DNA from: Planctomycetota bacterium
GTDB taxonomy: Bacteria; Planctomycetota; JAJSAM01; JAJVHW01
Assembly: GCA_024280885.1 (NCBI GenBank)
Contig: JAJRPF010000045.1
Location: 124,001 to 188,000 of the forward strand
DNA: 64,000 nt
Direction: 5' to 3'
Made by a program: the position numbers and the translations under genes
Notes under the pieces: generated by a model
The model's input: only the letters and a program-made list of their open reading frames with translations
What the model was told of the DNA's origin: nothing
Database searches by the model: none
Shown here: one piece after another, positions 27,134 through 33,589 of the stretch
How the letters are laid out: each line of letters opens with the position of its first letter
How positions within the stretch are numbered: the stretch's first letter is position 1

Positions 27134-27703
27134 TCAGGCGTCGCGGATCAGCGCGATAACGAGGCCGAGTTTCTGGAGCGCGGTCTTCAGCAGCTTCACC
27201 GTCGACGTCGGGGCCTTGCCCTTGCTCAGCTTCTTCAGTGCCGCGCTCATCTTCTTGCTCGCGGTCGCCAGCGCCTTCGCTGCCTTCTTCGTATTCCCAC
27301 CGGCCGCGCCCAACTCGGTCGTCGCGTCATCGAGATGTGCCACCCCGGCAGCCAACGCCGTCTGCGCAGACTCGGCGTCGTTCGCAAGACCGTCGACTGC
27401 CTTGACGGCGACCAACAGGTCATCGAATGCCTGCGTGCCAGCAAACGCGGCGCGCTTCTGCGCGGTGTCGAGGTCGGGCGGCTCACGGGCCGTCTCGGCG
27501 TCGACGTGCCACTCCCCCTCCGGTAGCGCTGCGAGGAACCGCTCGAGGGCGTCCGGCGCGATCTGCACGACGACGTCGATGTCCTGCGTCGTGCGAGGTT
27601 CGCCGTGGAACGTACTCGCGAAAGAGCCGACGATCATGTCCTGCGCGCCGGCGTCGTTCAGCGACGCCACGAGCCGAGCAAGTGTCTCTCCAGCGCCGCT
27701 CAT
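27134..27703 (-). CDS. Truncated nucleotidyltransferase joined to an unrelated C-terminal half
   Basis: The first about 70 of 189 residues are a nucleotidyltransferase N terminus of the toxin-antitoxin-associated kind (DMIVGSFASTFHGEPRTTQD, then IDVVV). They have the GS motif and the DxD pair, but the third catalytic carboxylate region is missing. From about residue 75 the sequence changes to an Ala/Lys-rich helical stretch (KKAAKALATASKKMSAALKK) unlike that family. The start at 27703 overlaps the stop of the frameshifted partner gene. This looks like a chimera made when the transferase gene was broken by rearrangement with a neighbouring gene. The C-terminal part may be the tail of a lost exported protein. 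Activity is doubtful. Confidence 0.6.
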   Translation of the reverse strand: MSGAGETLARLVASLNDAGAQDMIVGSFASTFHGEPRTTQDIDVVVQIAPDALERFLAALPEGEWHVDAETAREPPDLDTAQKRAAFAGTQAFDDLLVAVKAVDGLANDAESAQTALAAGVAHLDDATTELGAAGGNTKKAAKALATASKKMSAALKKLSKGKAPTSTVKLLKTALQKLGLVIALIRDA

Positions 27704-27944
27704 TTCTCGTCGATCGGCCCCCAGGCGCTTGCCACGAAGTTGGCACCGTAGATCCGTGCGAGAACCTGCCTCCCCACGCGAGCTTCGGACCACTCGGGTG
27801 ACGGTGTCGCACGCCGGTGGCAGCGATCTTGCGCGCTTCGTCGGACATCTCGGCGGCGAGCTGAACACGCGCCTGCGGTCCCATCTGCGCCCACACCGCC
27901 CCTTGAACCCGGCTAGCTTCAGTGGTCGTCTCGCGTGAGGTCAC
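27700..27944 (-). pseudogene. Frameshifted small gene partnered with the nucleotidyltransferase
   Basis: The N-terminal part reads in one frame (VWAQMGPQARVQLAAEMSDE, ARKIAATGVRHRHP) and the C-terminal part in another (EWSEARVGRQVLARIYGANF, VASAWGPIDEK). Joined, they give the familiar roughly 80-residue protein encoded just before such nucleotidyltransferases, with the block RRHPEW followed by a short helix and IYG. One missing base near 27797 explains the switch. A GTG at 27944 is the likely start. It is either a true lesion or a sequence error; the damaged state of the next gene favours real decay. Confidence 0.65.
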
Positions 27945-28045
27945 GTCGCACAGGATACGGCGCACTGAGGACACGCCGGTATCCAGATCGGGATCGCCCA
28001 CGTGCTGCGGCCGAGTTCGTGACGCGATCCACGCCTCGTGGGTGC

Positions 28046-28067
28046 GGGGTTGGTTGCCCGACTAGGA
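28046..28067. repeat. Left attachment site core
   Basis: This 22-bp sequence (beginning GGGGTTGGTTGCCCGAC) is identical to 33111-33132. It equals the displaced 3' end of tRNA-Gln including its CCA, which marks the far boundary of the integrated element. Sequence identity stops after it, where the right copy continues into the tRNA. Confidence 0.88.
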
Positions 28068-28148
28068 CTGCCGGGCAGGCTCAGCGCCTGCGTTTGAGCC
28101 TACGAGAGCGGGTTTCACAGCGTCTCCCGGTGTTTCCAGGGATCTCAC

Positions 28149-28170
28149 AAGGACTACGACAAGGACTACG
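28149..28170 (+). repeat. Arm-type repeats near the left attachment site
   Basis: AAGGACTACG occurs twice (28149-28158 and 28161-28170) with a 12-base period. The same pair, in the same orientation and spacing, is at 33051-33072. Their position just inside both cores fits integrase arm-binding sites. The stop codon of the adjacent gene lies within the second repeat. Confidence 0.65.
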
Positions 28171-28471
28171 AGTCGCGGGTCTCCGGATTGATGGTCCGCA
28201 CCCACGACGCGCCTCGCCTCGCGCGGCTCGCACGCCATCCGAACGGGAGGTCTGCGACTTCCAGAACGGTCTCGTCGAGCTCCGCGATCGTCGAGAGCCC
28301 GACGACGCGCATCGTGGAGTCCTCCCAGATCAGCGGCGGGAGGAAATTCCACGCACCGTCCTCCGCATGGTGCGTCACGTGGTGGATCTCATGGCTCCCG
28401 TCGAGCACATGCGTCGTCGTGAAGCACGCTGTGTCGGGTGGATCCGCAAACGGCCACTCACTCTCGGGCAT
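28166..28471 (-). CDS. Conserved-looking hypothetical protein in the island
   Basis: A 101-residue soluble protein (MPESEWPFADPPDTACFTTT at the start, then a VTHHAEDGAWNFLPP segment and VLEVADLPFGWRASRA near the end). The pattern of His/Asp-rich strands followed by DLPxGWRA is one I associate with widespread short hypothetical proteins, but I cannot name a function. No Shine-Dalgarno is visible before the ATG at 28471. It is the leftmost gene of the element and its stop codon overlaps an arm-type repeat, so it is element cargo. Confidence 0.65.
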   Translation of the reverse strand: MPESEWPFADPPDTACFTTTHVLDGSHEIHHVTHHAEDGAWNFLPPLIWEDSTMRVVGLSTIAELDETVLEVADLPFGWRASRARRGASWVRTINPETRDS

Positions 28472-28554
28472 GGCGGGAGCGTAGCTGGAATTGGAGTACG
28501 CGTCCTCCTGCAAATCGAGAGCACGAGGGCGCTCGGGGCGCGGGGGCCAGTCGC

Positions 28555-29568
28555 ATGACCGCCCCCGCCGCGCCGCCCGTGCACGACCGAACACTGATCG
28601 ACTGGATCACGGTCACGCACGAGAACGAACGCGACCTGCGCGAGCTGCTCCGCGGACCCGTGGAACGTCGCAAGGTCGGACTCCTCAACTACCCGACGTC
28701 GTACCAAGACGGTCACGGGACGATCCTCGCCTGCGGGGGCCCCGAGCCGCGCCCGTTCATGCTGCGCATGACGGGCAAGGCACTGGAGGCGTGGCGGGCC
28801 CACGCGCCCGACCGGGACCTGCTCTACCACCTGGCGTTCAACGGCGCGCACTGCACGCGCATCGACATCGCCCGCGACACCACCGGGCCCTGGACATCGA
28901 CCCGGCTGTGGCAACTCCTTGAGGAGAGTCGCTACCTCTCGTCCTGGCGGTCGTTCGACCAGCGGTCCGGGCTCGGTGGCGCTGCCCGCACGGTCTACTG
29001 CGGCAGCCGCCAGTCCGAGACCTACCTGCGCGTCTACGACAAGAAGGCCGAGATGGAGAAGGGCCGCGAAGTCTGCCCCTTCGACCGGCTCACACGCTGG
29101 GAATTCGAGTTCAAGGGGGACCGAGCGCTGGTCGTATTCGACCGCCTCTCGTGCCTGATGGCCGAGACGGACGAGACGACCGGCGAGGTCACATGGGGCC
29201 TGCGCGAGTTGCACGCGAGCGCACTCGCGAAGCAGCTTACGATCACGACCGACCCGGTGGACCGCGACAACAAGAACCAGGGCCGGTCCGAACCGCTCCC
29301 GAGGTGGCTCGCGTTCCTGGCCGAGCACGATGAGACGATCTTGGCGCCCGGGATCGATGAGCGCCCGGTTCGACAACAGGCCCATGAGACTGGTGTTTGG
29401 CTCCGAAAGCAGGTGGCATCAGCCCTCGCAATGGCGAGTGATGTGGCCGGGCCGGACTGGATCAGTTCGCTTGTCGAGCGTGGTCGAGGCGCGACGTCCG
29501 CCAAGCACGCCTTGTTTCGTGAGACGCGCGACGACGCGCGCACCGGGCTGTGGGCTGCGCTTCAGTGA
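28555..29568 (+). CDS. Rep_trans-family replication initiator / relaxase-like protein
   Basis: This 337-residue protein matches the replication-initiator family of rolling-circle plasmids and related MobT-type relaxases. It begins LIDWITVTHEN, then has GAHCTRIDIARDTTGPW with the conserved RID(L/I)A core, RTVYCGSRQSETYLRVYDKK with the YxGSRxSxxYxRxYDK signature, and RWEFEFKGDRALVVF. Such proteins nick origin DNA to start rolling-circle replication or transfer. The start at 28555 has a GGGGG-rich stretch upstream rather than a perfect box; a longer ORF start lies in noncoding sequence. It gives the island an autonomous replication or mobilisation function. The origin is not located with certainty. 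Confidence 0.82.
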   Translation: MTAPAAPPVHDRTLIDWITVTHENERDLRELLRGPVERRKVGLLNYPTSYQDGHGTILACGGPEPRPFMLRMTGKALEAWRAHAPDRDLLYHLAFNGAHCTRIDIARDTTGPWTSTRLWQLLEESRYLSSWRSFDQRSGLGGAARTVYCGSRQSETYLRVYDKKAEMEKGREVCPFDRLTRWEFEFKGDRALVVFDRLSCLMAETDETTGEVTWGLRELHASALAKQLTITTDPVDRDNKNQGRSEPLPRWLAFLAEHDETILAPGIDERPVRQQAHETGVWLRKQVASALAMASDVAGPDWISSLVERGRGATSAKHALFRETRDDARTGLWAALQ

Positions 29569-29584
29569 TCCATGGCGACCAGGC

Positions 29585-30349
29585 CTAGGGGAACGTCCCC
29601 GCCGCTGTCCACTCCACGTCACAGAGCAAGAGATCCGGTCGCGAATGAGACTCGTCCCACGGCCAAGTCCCGGCCAGCAGCCGAGCTCGACGAAGTAGCT
29701 CCCACGTAGCCGCCATCGCGTCGCGATCGACGGCCGCTGGGCAGGAGCTCCCGAGAGTGACGATCAGTCGCGCCACGCGCACGAAGTCAGGCGAGCGAAC
29801 CTCACCGTTCGACAGGTGCGCCATGAGCCCTCCTCCTGCCCGATTCGAGTGCGCGCGAATCTCCGAGCTCACGTCTGTGGAACCGACTCCCGCGAGTCCG
29901 TCTTCCTCGTGCATCCTCGCCACTCGTTCCGGATACCGTTCACCCCACCCCCGGGGCACCCAAGCGGTCTCCGGAACGGGCGATGGGCTCATGACGCCGA
30001 GCGCGCGAGCGACTGCCAGTTCGAATCGCTCAAGACCGCGAACGAACGACAGAAGATTTGAGTCGGCGGTGATCGAATCGAGACGGGCCAGCCCGTCTGG
30101 ATGCACTCCCCAGCATCGCGCTAATGCGCTCAGCGTCCAGAGCTCGCAGGCAAGATCCCAGTCGATCCACTCGGAGCTCGCGAGACTCGGAGCCAGTGCA
30201 TCCACAGCTGCGACGAGCTCACCGAAGTGCTGAGAGAGCGGTGATCCCTGATACGGGCGGAGGTCGGACATCAACCCGAACCCTGGTTCGTAGTCCGGCG
30301 CTGGCGTGCAGTGCCGTGTCAGAGTCCGTCGTGCCTCCCCGATGTCCAT
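29585..30349 (-). CDS. Hypothetical island protein
   Basis: A 254-residue, probably soluble and mostly helical protein (WIDWDLACELWTLSALARCW, then GLERFELAVARALGVM). No domain is recognised. It is convergent with the Rep gene, whose stop is 16 bases away. A GAGG directly abuts the ATG at 30349, so the start could instead be the ATG at 30271. It is likely element cargo. Confidence 0.6.
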   Translation of the reverse strand: MDIGEARRTLTRHCTPAPDYEPGFGLMSDLRPYQGSPLSQHFGELVAAVDALAPSLASSEWIDWDLACELWTLSALARCWGVHPDGLARLDSITADSNLLSFVRGLERFELAVARALGVMSPSPVPETAWVPRGWGERYPERVARMHEEDGLAGVGSTDVSSEIRAHSNRAGGGLMAHLSNGEVRSPDFVRVARLIVTLGSSCPAAVDRDAMAATWELLRRARLLAGTWPWDESHSRPDLLLCDVEWTAAGTFP

Positions 30350-30430
30350 CCTCGAAGCGTAGCGATCGCTCCGGCGCGCGAACAGCGCTGTTGGTTGGTA
30401 CCCCCGCCTCTAACAGGGGGGTACCAGTAG

Positions 30431-30853
30431 TCATCCAGGCTCCGCGATGCCGGACGTGCCGAGACTCCTGACCCAGGTGATCTCCCCCTCAGCGACCCTC
30501 CCGCCGCACCAGAACCCGAAGACGTCGCCGATCTTCAACCTCGGAATCACGAACTCCGGAGAGAGCAACCAGATCGACGCATCGCAGGTGTCGTTCAGAT
30601 CGAGGCGATCTCGATCCTCGAACCACATCGCACAGTCCCAGACATGCCGAGGCCGGGTCTCCCACTCGAAGAGCAGGGGAATGCGGATCCCGCTGCCCCA
30701 CCAAACGGACCCAGGATGATCCACGTTTCGGGGGCGCGGGAAGCGCCAGACCCGAGCACGGAAGTCAGGACGACTGGGCGGTCGCGGCGGAGGGCCCCAC
30801 TCGCCGACGGACTCGTCTCCCAAATCGCCCCCCCCCTCTCGTGGTTCGCGCAT
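30431..30853 (-). CDS. Hypothetical tryptophan-rich island protein
   Basis: A 140-residue protein with a proline-rich N terminus and a Trp-rich beta-like core (RARVWRFPRPRNVDHPGSVW, DCAMWFEDRDRLDLNDTCDA, VFGFWCGGRVAEGEITWV). Not recognised. Base composition fits coding sequence. A GTG at 30877 would add eight residues. It is on the same strand as, and 81 bases upstream of, the 254-residue protein, so they may be cotranscribed. Confidence 0.55.
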   Translation of the reverse strand: MREPREGGGDLGDESVGEWGPPPRPPSRPDFRARVWRFPRPRNVDHPGSVWWGSGIRIPLLFEWETRPRHVWDCAMWFEDRDRLDLNDTCDASIWLLSPEFVIPRLKIGDVFGFWCGGRVAEGEITWVRSLGTSGIAEPG

Positions 30854-30877
30854 TGGCTCAGCCGGACCGACGTTCAC

Positions 30878-31269
30878 AGGTTACATCGCCGCCGCTGACG
30901 CGTGCCGGAAGAGAGCAACCGCCACGCCGCACGGAGCCAGGCTCAATGCGCCCGTTCCGACATGTAGCGACCTCGTCGCATCGAGTCCTCACAGGGATCA
31001 CGTGTCGCAGAGCGCATGGGGCTGGGCCGACGGCGAGCGCCGGACGCGCGTCGAGGGGGACCGGCAGCGCTAGCAGCGCAGCGCAGGAGGTTCTTCCGGC
31101 CTGGCCCTCCACCCGGCCAAGGGCCGGGCCGGAAGGACGTCCGAAGCACGCCCGTCGAGGGGCCGCGAAAGGGCGACCCGAGTTCCGACGGAACAAGTGC
31201 TGTCGCTGGTGCGTCGTATGATGCAAGCGATGCATCACAGGAGATGCAACGAACGCACCAGGAGAACCC
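30878..31269. other. Noncoding centre of the island with a long hairpin
   Basis: No gene is seen in these 390 bases between divergent units. The main structure is a 15-bp inverted repeat at 31093-31107 and 31121-31135 (CTTCCGGCCTGGCCC on the left), broken by a single G-T type mismatch, with a 13-base loop. On an element carrying a rolling-circle-type initiator, this is the best candidate for an origin or transfer-site structure. A terminator is the alternative. Confidence 0.45.
31219..31237 (+). promoter_or_regulatory. Operator palindrome over a -10 box
   Basis: TGATGCA-AGCGA-TGCATCA is a perfect 7-5-7 dyad that overlaps the likely -10 hexamer TATGAT (31218-31223) and ends 32 bases before the ATG of the ribbon-helix-helix-like gene. 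The arrangement fits autorepression by that protein. Confidence 0.55.
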
Positions 31270-31830
31270 ATGGCGAAGAGGAAGAAGGCCGAGGAACCGC
31301 TGAGCAAGAAGGGCGTGATAGTCTTCCAGGACCCACGCGATCCGGACTTCGACGCGTGGCAGGGTCCAACAGTCGCGGAACTCGTCGCCCAGGCCGTTGC
31401 GCCGACCGAGGAGGATGCCGAAGAGTTCAAGCCCATCACGATCCGGCCCACCGTCCAGGAGGTCGCGCTCCTCGACGAACTCGCCAAGCTCTTCAGCGAG
31501 TCGCGAAACATGACCGCCCGGCACCTGCTCGTCGCGGCAATGCGCGATGCACTGCGGGCCCTGCCGACGGAACATCGCGAGCGCGTACAGGCCCAGGCAT
31601 TCAAGCGACTGGGCTGGGGCGTGATGACGCCGGAACGACTGCGCGAGGTGAACGAGCGCGGCGCGCGCGGCGAGGGCACCAAGCTCTCGGAACTGCTCGG
31701 TGCTCCCGACTGGCTCGACGACCCGAACGTGCGGCCCGTTGACCGCAAGAAGCTCGACGCCGAGATGCGGAGGCGTGAGCCCGTCGTGACGGACGACACC
31801 AAGACCGACGAGGGCAGCGGCGGAACGTAG
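31270..31830 (+). CDS. Ribbon-helix-helix-like regulator of the island
   Basis: A 186-residue protein. About residues 56-100 (ITIRPTVQEVALLDELAKLF, then a helix ending in AMRDALRAL) read like a CopG/ParD-type strand plus two helices; the rest is charged and low in complexity. A good AGGAG box precedes the ATG, and the palindrome at 31219-31237 lies in its promoter. A role in copy control, partition or repression of the element is inferred; the domain match is by eye only. The excisionase-like gene follows 16 bases downstream. Confidence 0.6.
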   Translation: MAKRKKAEEPLSKKGVIVFQDPRDPDFDAWQGPTVAELVAQAVAPTEEDAEEFKPITIRPTVQEVALLDELAKLFSESRNMTARHLLVAAMRDALRALPTEHRERVQAQAFKRLGWGVMTPERLREVNERGARGEGTKLSELLGAPDWLDDPNVRPVDRKKLDAEMRRREPVVTDDTKTDEGSGGT

Positions 31831-31846
31831 ACGCCGTTCGAGCTAG

Positions 31847-32173
31847 ATGGAATTGCCCGAGGTCCTGCGAGCCCAAGACGTTGCCGACGTGCTCGGCATC
31901 GAAAGGGACACCGTGCTTCGCAAGAAGTGGCGAGTAGGAACCGGGCTGCCCGGACGCAAACTCGCTCGCGACTGGATCGTCACGAAGCGTCAGTTCCTGG
32001 AGTGGCTCGAAACGCCGCAAGCTGAGCCATCGCTCGCTGCTCCGCGTCGTTCGGCATCCAACGGCCGTACAGGCGGCACACGAGCGCTCCCCCGTCCGCG
32101 TGACCCAGCAAGGCCGCCACTGTCGACGGTGGCACGCCAGCTTGGACGAGATGGGAGGCATACCAGTGCCTAA
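31847..32173 (+). CDS. Excisionase-like helix-turn-helix protein
   Basis: The first about 55 residues (LRAQDVADVLGIERDTVLRK, then a wing ending DWIVTKRQFLEWLE) match the HTH_17/MerR-like excisionase fold used as recombination directionality factors and small regulators. The remaining half (to residue 108) lies antisense to the 3' end of the integrase for 194 bases and is low in complexity. The functional protein may therefore effectively end near residue 60. It sits directly beside the integrase, the usual location of xis. Confidence 0.65.
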   Translation: MELPEVLRAQDVADVLGIERDTVLRKKWRVGTGLPGRKLARDWIVTKRQFLEWLETPQAEPSLAAPRRSASNGRTGGTRALPRPRDPARPPLSTVARQLGRDGRHTSA

Positions 32174-33050
32174 GTTCGTGAACGCGGGACTGCGGAAGCT
32201 CGGCCTTCTCACACGCGACCTTCATCGCACGGAGAACGCCCTGCTCCGAGCGCGGCGTGAACACCGGATCGTCGGCGCTGCCCTGGTCGACGGTAGCGAC
32301 GGCGGCGAGGGCGCGGGCCGAGAGCGGGACCGTCCGACGCGCGGCCTGCGTCTTCCCCTTCCGAACGTGAAGCGTCGGCTGCCGCTTGGCCAGGTCGAGG
32401 TCACTCCAACGAAGGGCGAGCGCCTCGCCGAGCCGGAGGCCCGTCTCTCCCAGCAGGACGATCAACGCTCGCTGCCCAGAAGTCACGAGACCGTAGAGCG
32501 CGTGGAGCTGCGTCGGCGTCACCCACGGCACCTCGCGCGGCTCCGCCTTCGCCAGGCGCATCCCCTCCCACGGGTTCTCGGCCACGAGGTTCCGTGCGAG
32601 CGCGTCGTTCCAGGCGCGCCGCAACGTCGTCACCAGTCGGCGGATGTAGGACGGCTTGTAGTCCTGCTCCGTCATCCAAGCGGCGAACTCCTCGGCATGG
32701 GCGCGCGTGACCGCGTCCATCGTCGGGTCGCCCGCTTCATCCCGCAGGAAGTCACAGAGCCGCGTGAAGTGCGCGGCAGCCGACATCAGGCTGCTCTCCT
32801 TCAGGCGGCTGTTCAGAACCCGGAGGTACTCGTCGTGAAGCCAATCCTCGAGCCGAAGAGGCTCAGCAACCGGAGCGGTCTCGACTTCGGCACGCACCGA
32901 CTTCAGGAGGTCCTCGGCGGACTTCCGAGTGGTGCCAGCAAGCCGCGTCGTGCGCTTGCCATCGGCCTTCACGAAGCGGACGTAGTAGCGACCGTCCTTC
33001 TTCAGAACGGAGCCCCAGGCACGTCTCTCGCGCGTCTTTCGAGTAGCCAT
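31980..33050 (-). CDS. Tyrosine-type site-specific integrase
   Basis: A 356-residue phage-type integrase with an N-terminal arm-binding-like basic domain (KDGRYYVRFVKADGKRTTRL), a SAM-like core-binding domain (about residues 65-160) and the catalytic domain. Catalytic residues are visible: Arg in GETGLRLGEAL, HELRHWYASHLVQAG (His, Arg), LLGHAD (His), and Tyr in VCRLYGRW. Its ATG at 33050 lies directly beside one arm-type repeat, about 60 bases from the attachment core in tRNA-Gln, so binding to its own arm sites could repress its promoter. The gene order int next to the tRNA is typical of tRNA-integrated elements. Confidence 0.92.
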   Translation of the reverse strand: MATRKTRERRAWGSVLKKDGRYYVRFVKADGKRTTRLAGTTRKSAEDLLKSVRAEVETAPVAEPLRLEDWLHDEYLRVLNSRLKESSLMSAAAHFTRLCDFLRDEAGDPTMDAVTRAHAEEFAAWMTEQDYKPSYIRRLVTTLRRAWNDALARNLVAENPWEGMRLAKAEPREVPWVTPTQLHALYGLVTSGQRALIVLLGETGLRLGEALALRWSDLDLAKRQPTLHVRKGKTQAARRTVPLSARALAAVATVDQGSADDPVFTPRSEQGVLRAMKVACEKAELPQSRVHELRHWYASHLVQAGVPPSTVAALLGHADGGALVCRLYGRWMPNDAEQRAMAQLAAFRATPGTDAS

Positions 33051-33072
33051 AAGGACTACCGTAAGGACTACG
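33051..33072 (+). repeat. Arm-type repeats near the right attachment site
   Basis: AAGGACTACC and AAGGACTACG (33051-33060 and 33063-33072) repeat with the same 12-base period and orientation as the pair at 28149-28170. In the circular form they would flank the joined core on both sides, as integrase arm sites do. Confidence 0.65.
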
Positions 33073-33110
33073 GGGGACAGGAAACGAGCGTTTCGAGCCT
33101 GAGAGAGGGT

Positions 33111-33132
33111 GGGGTTGGTTGCCCGACTAGGA
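33111..33132. repeat. Right attachment site core within tRNA-Gln
   Basis: This 22-bp copy is identical to 28046-28067 and covers the CCA end, acceptor strand and start of the T-arm of tRNA-Gln plus five flanking bases. It is the classic target position for tyrosine integrases. Confidence 0.88.
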
Positions 33133-33189
33133 TTCGAACCTAGATAACAGGAACCAGAAACCTGTGTCCTGCCATTAGACGATCGGGCA
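33116..33189 (-). tRNA. tRNA-Gln (anticodon CTG)
   Basis: Read on the minus strand, the cloverleaf has acceptor TGCCCGA/TCGGGCA with the U1-A72 pair typical of tRNA-Gln, D-arm GTCTAATGGCAGGAC, anticodon loop TTCTGGT with anticodon CTG, and T-arm CTAGGTTCGAATCCTAG. CCA is encoded (33118-33116). One U-U mismatch closes the anticodon stem. The element at 28046-33132 is integrated in its 3' end, and the attachment core (33111-33132) rebuilds an intact gene. Confidence 0.92.
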
Positions 33190-33292
33190 ACCGTGGGTCC
33201 GGCGGCTCGGGAGCCGTCGGCTGGCCCGGAGAGGGTACGAACGCGGCGGTGTTTCGCAAGTTTCGGCGCAGGCTGACTCGGGAGGCCGCGCG

Positions 33293-33589
33293 TCAGGCGT
33301 CGAGCGCGTCTGTGGCGTCCTCGGCGTGGGGTCCGGCGGCGCCCTGGCGCACGATCTCGAGGCGCGCCTCGGCGGACTCCAGGAAGCCGTGGCAGGCCTT
33401 GAGGTGCTTCATCGCGCCCGCGTAGAGATCGATCGAGTCTTCGAGTGGGATGTCGCCGGATTCGAGGCGGCGGATGGAGTCCTCGACGGAGCGGAGGTGC
33501 TCTTCGAAGCCTGTGCGCTCGGCCGTCTCGGAGCCGGAGTTAGAACTGGAGTTGGGGGCGGCGTCGGAGTTGGAGTTGGAGTCGCTCAT
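33293..33589 (-). CDS. xseB: Exodeoxyribonuclease VII small subunit
   Basis: XseB is the small helical subunit that joins XseA to form the single-strand-specific exonuclease VII. The 98-residue product contains the family motif (FEEHLRSVEDSIRRLESGDI, then PLEDSIDLYAGAMKHLKACH). An unusual Ser/Asn repeat (SNSNSD, SSSNSGS) extends the N terminus by about 25 residues. The ATG overlaps the xseA stop as ATGA, so the subunits are coupled. The lower end of this operon lies about 100 bases from tRNA-Gln. Confidence 0.92.
   Translation of the reverse strand: MSDSNSNSDAAPNSSSNSGSETAERTGFEEHLRSVEDSIRRLESGDIPLEDSIDLYAGAMKHLKACHGFLESAEARLEIVRQGAAGPHAEDATDALDA

Larger units (their letters stand above)
28046..33132. 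mobile_element. Integrated element in tRNA-Gln (integrase, Rep_trans initiator)
   Basis: A 5.1-kb element lies between two identical 22-bp sequences, the right one inside the 3' end of tRNA-Gln and the left one at 28046. It carries a tyrosine integrase next to the tRNA, an excisionase-like HTH gene, a ribbon-helix-helix-like protein behind an operator palindrome, a rolling-circle-type replication or relaxase protein, and three small genes without known function. Paired 10-bp repeats lie just inside each end. Together this is the plan of an integrative mobilisable or plasmid-like element; no conjugation or capsid genes are present. Confidence 0.85.

Noticed and set aside
27483..27797. Continuation of the antitoxin-like frame beyond the frameshift
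   Set aside because: After about 27797 this frame loses family similarity and becomes Arg-rich noise, while the other frame continues the family sequence.
33201..33218. Hairpin between tRNA-Gln and xseB as a terminator
   Set aside because: The stem is only eight pairs with a G-U and a two-base loop, and no T-run follows, so it was not listed as a terminator.
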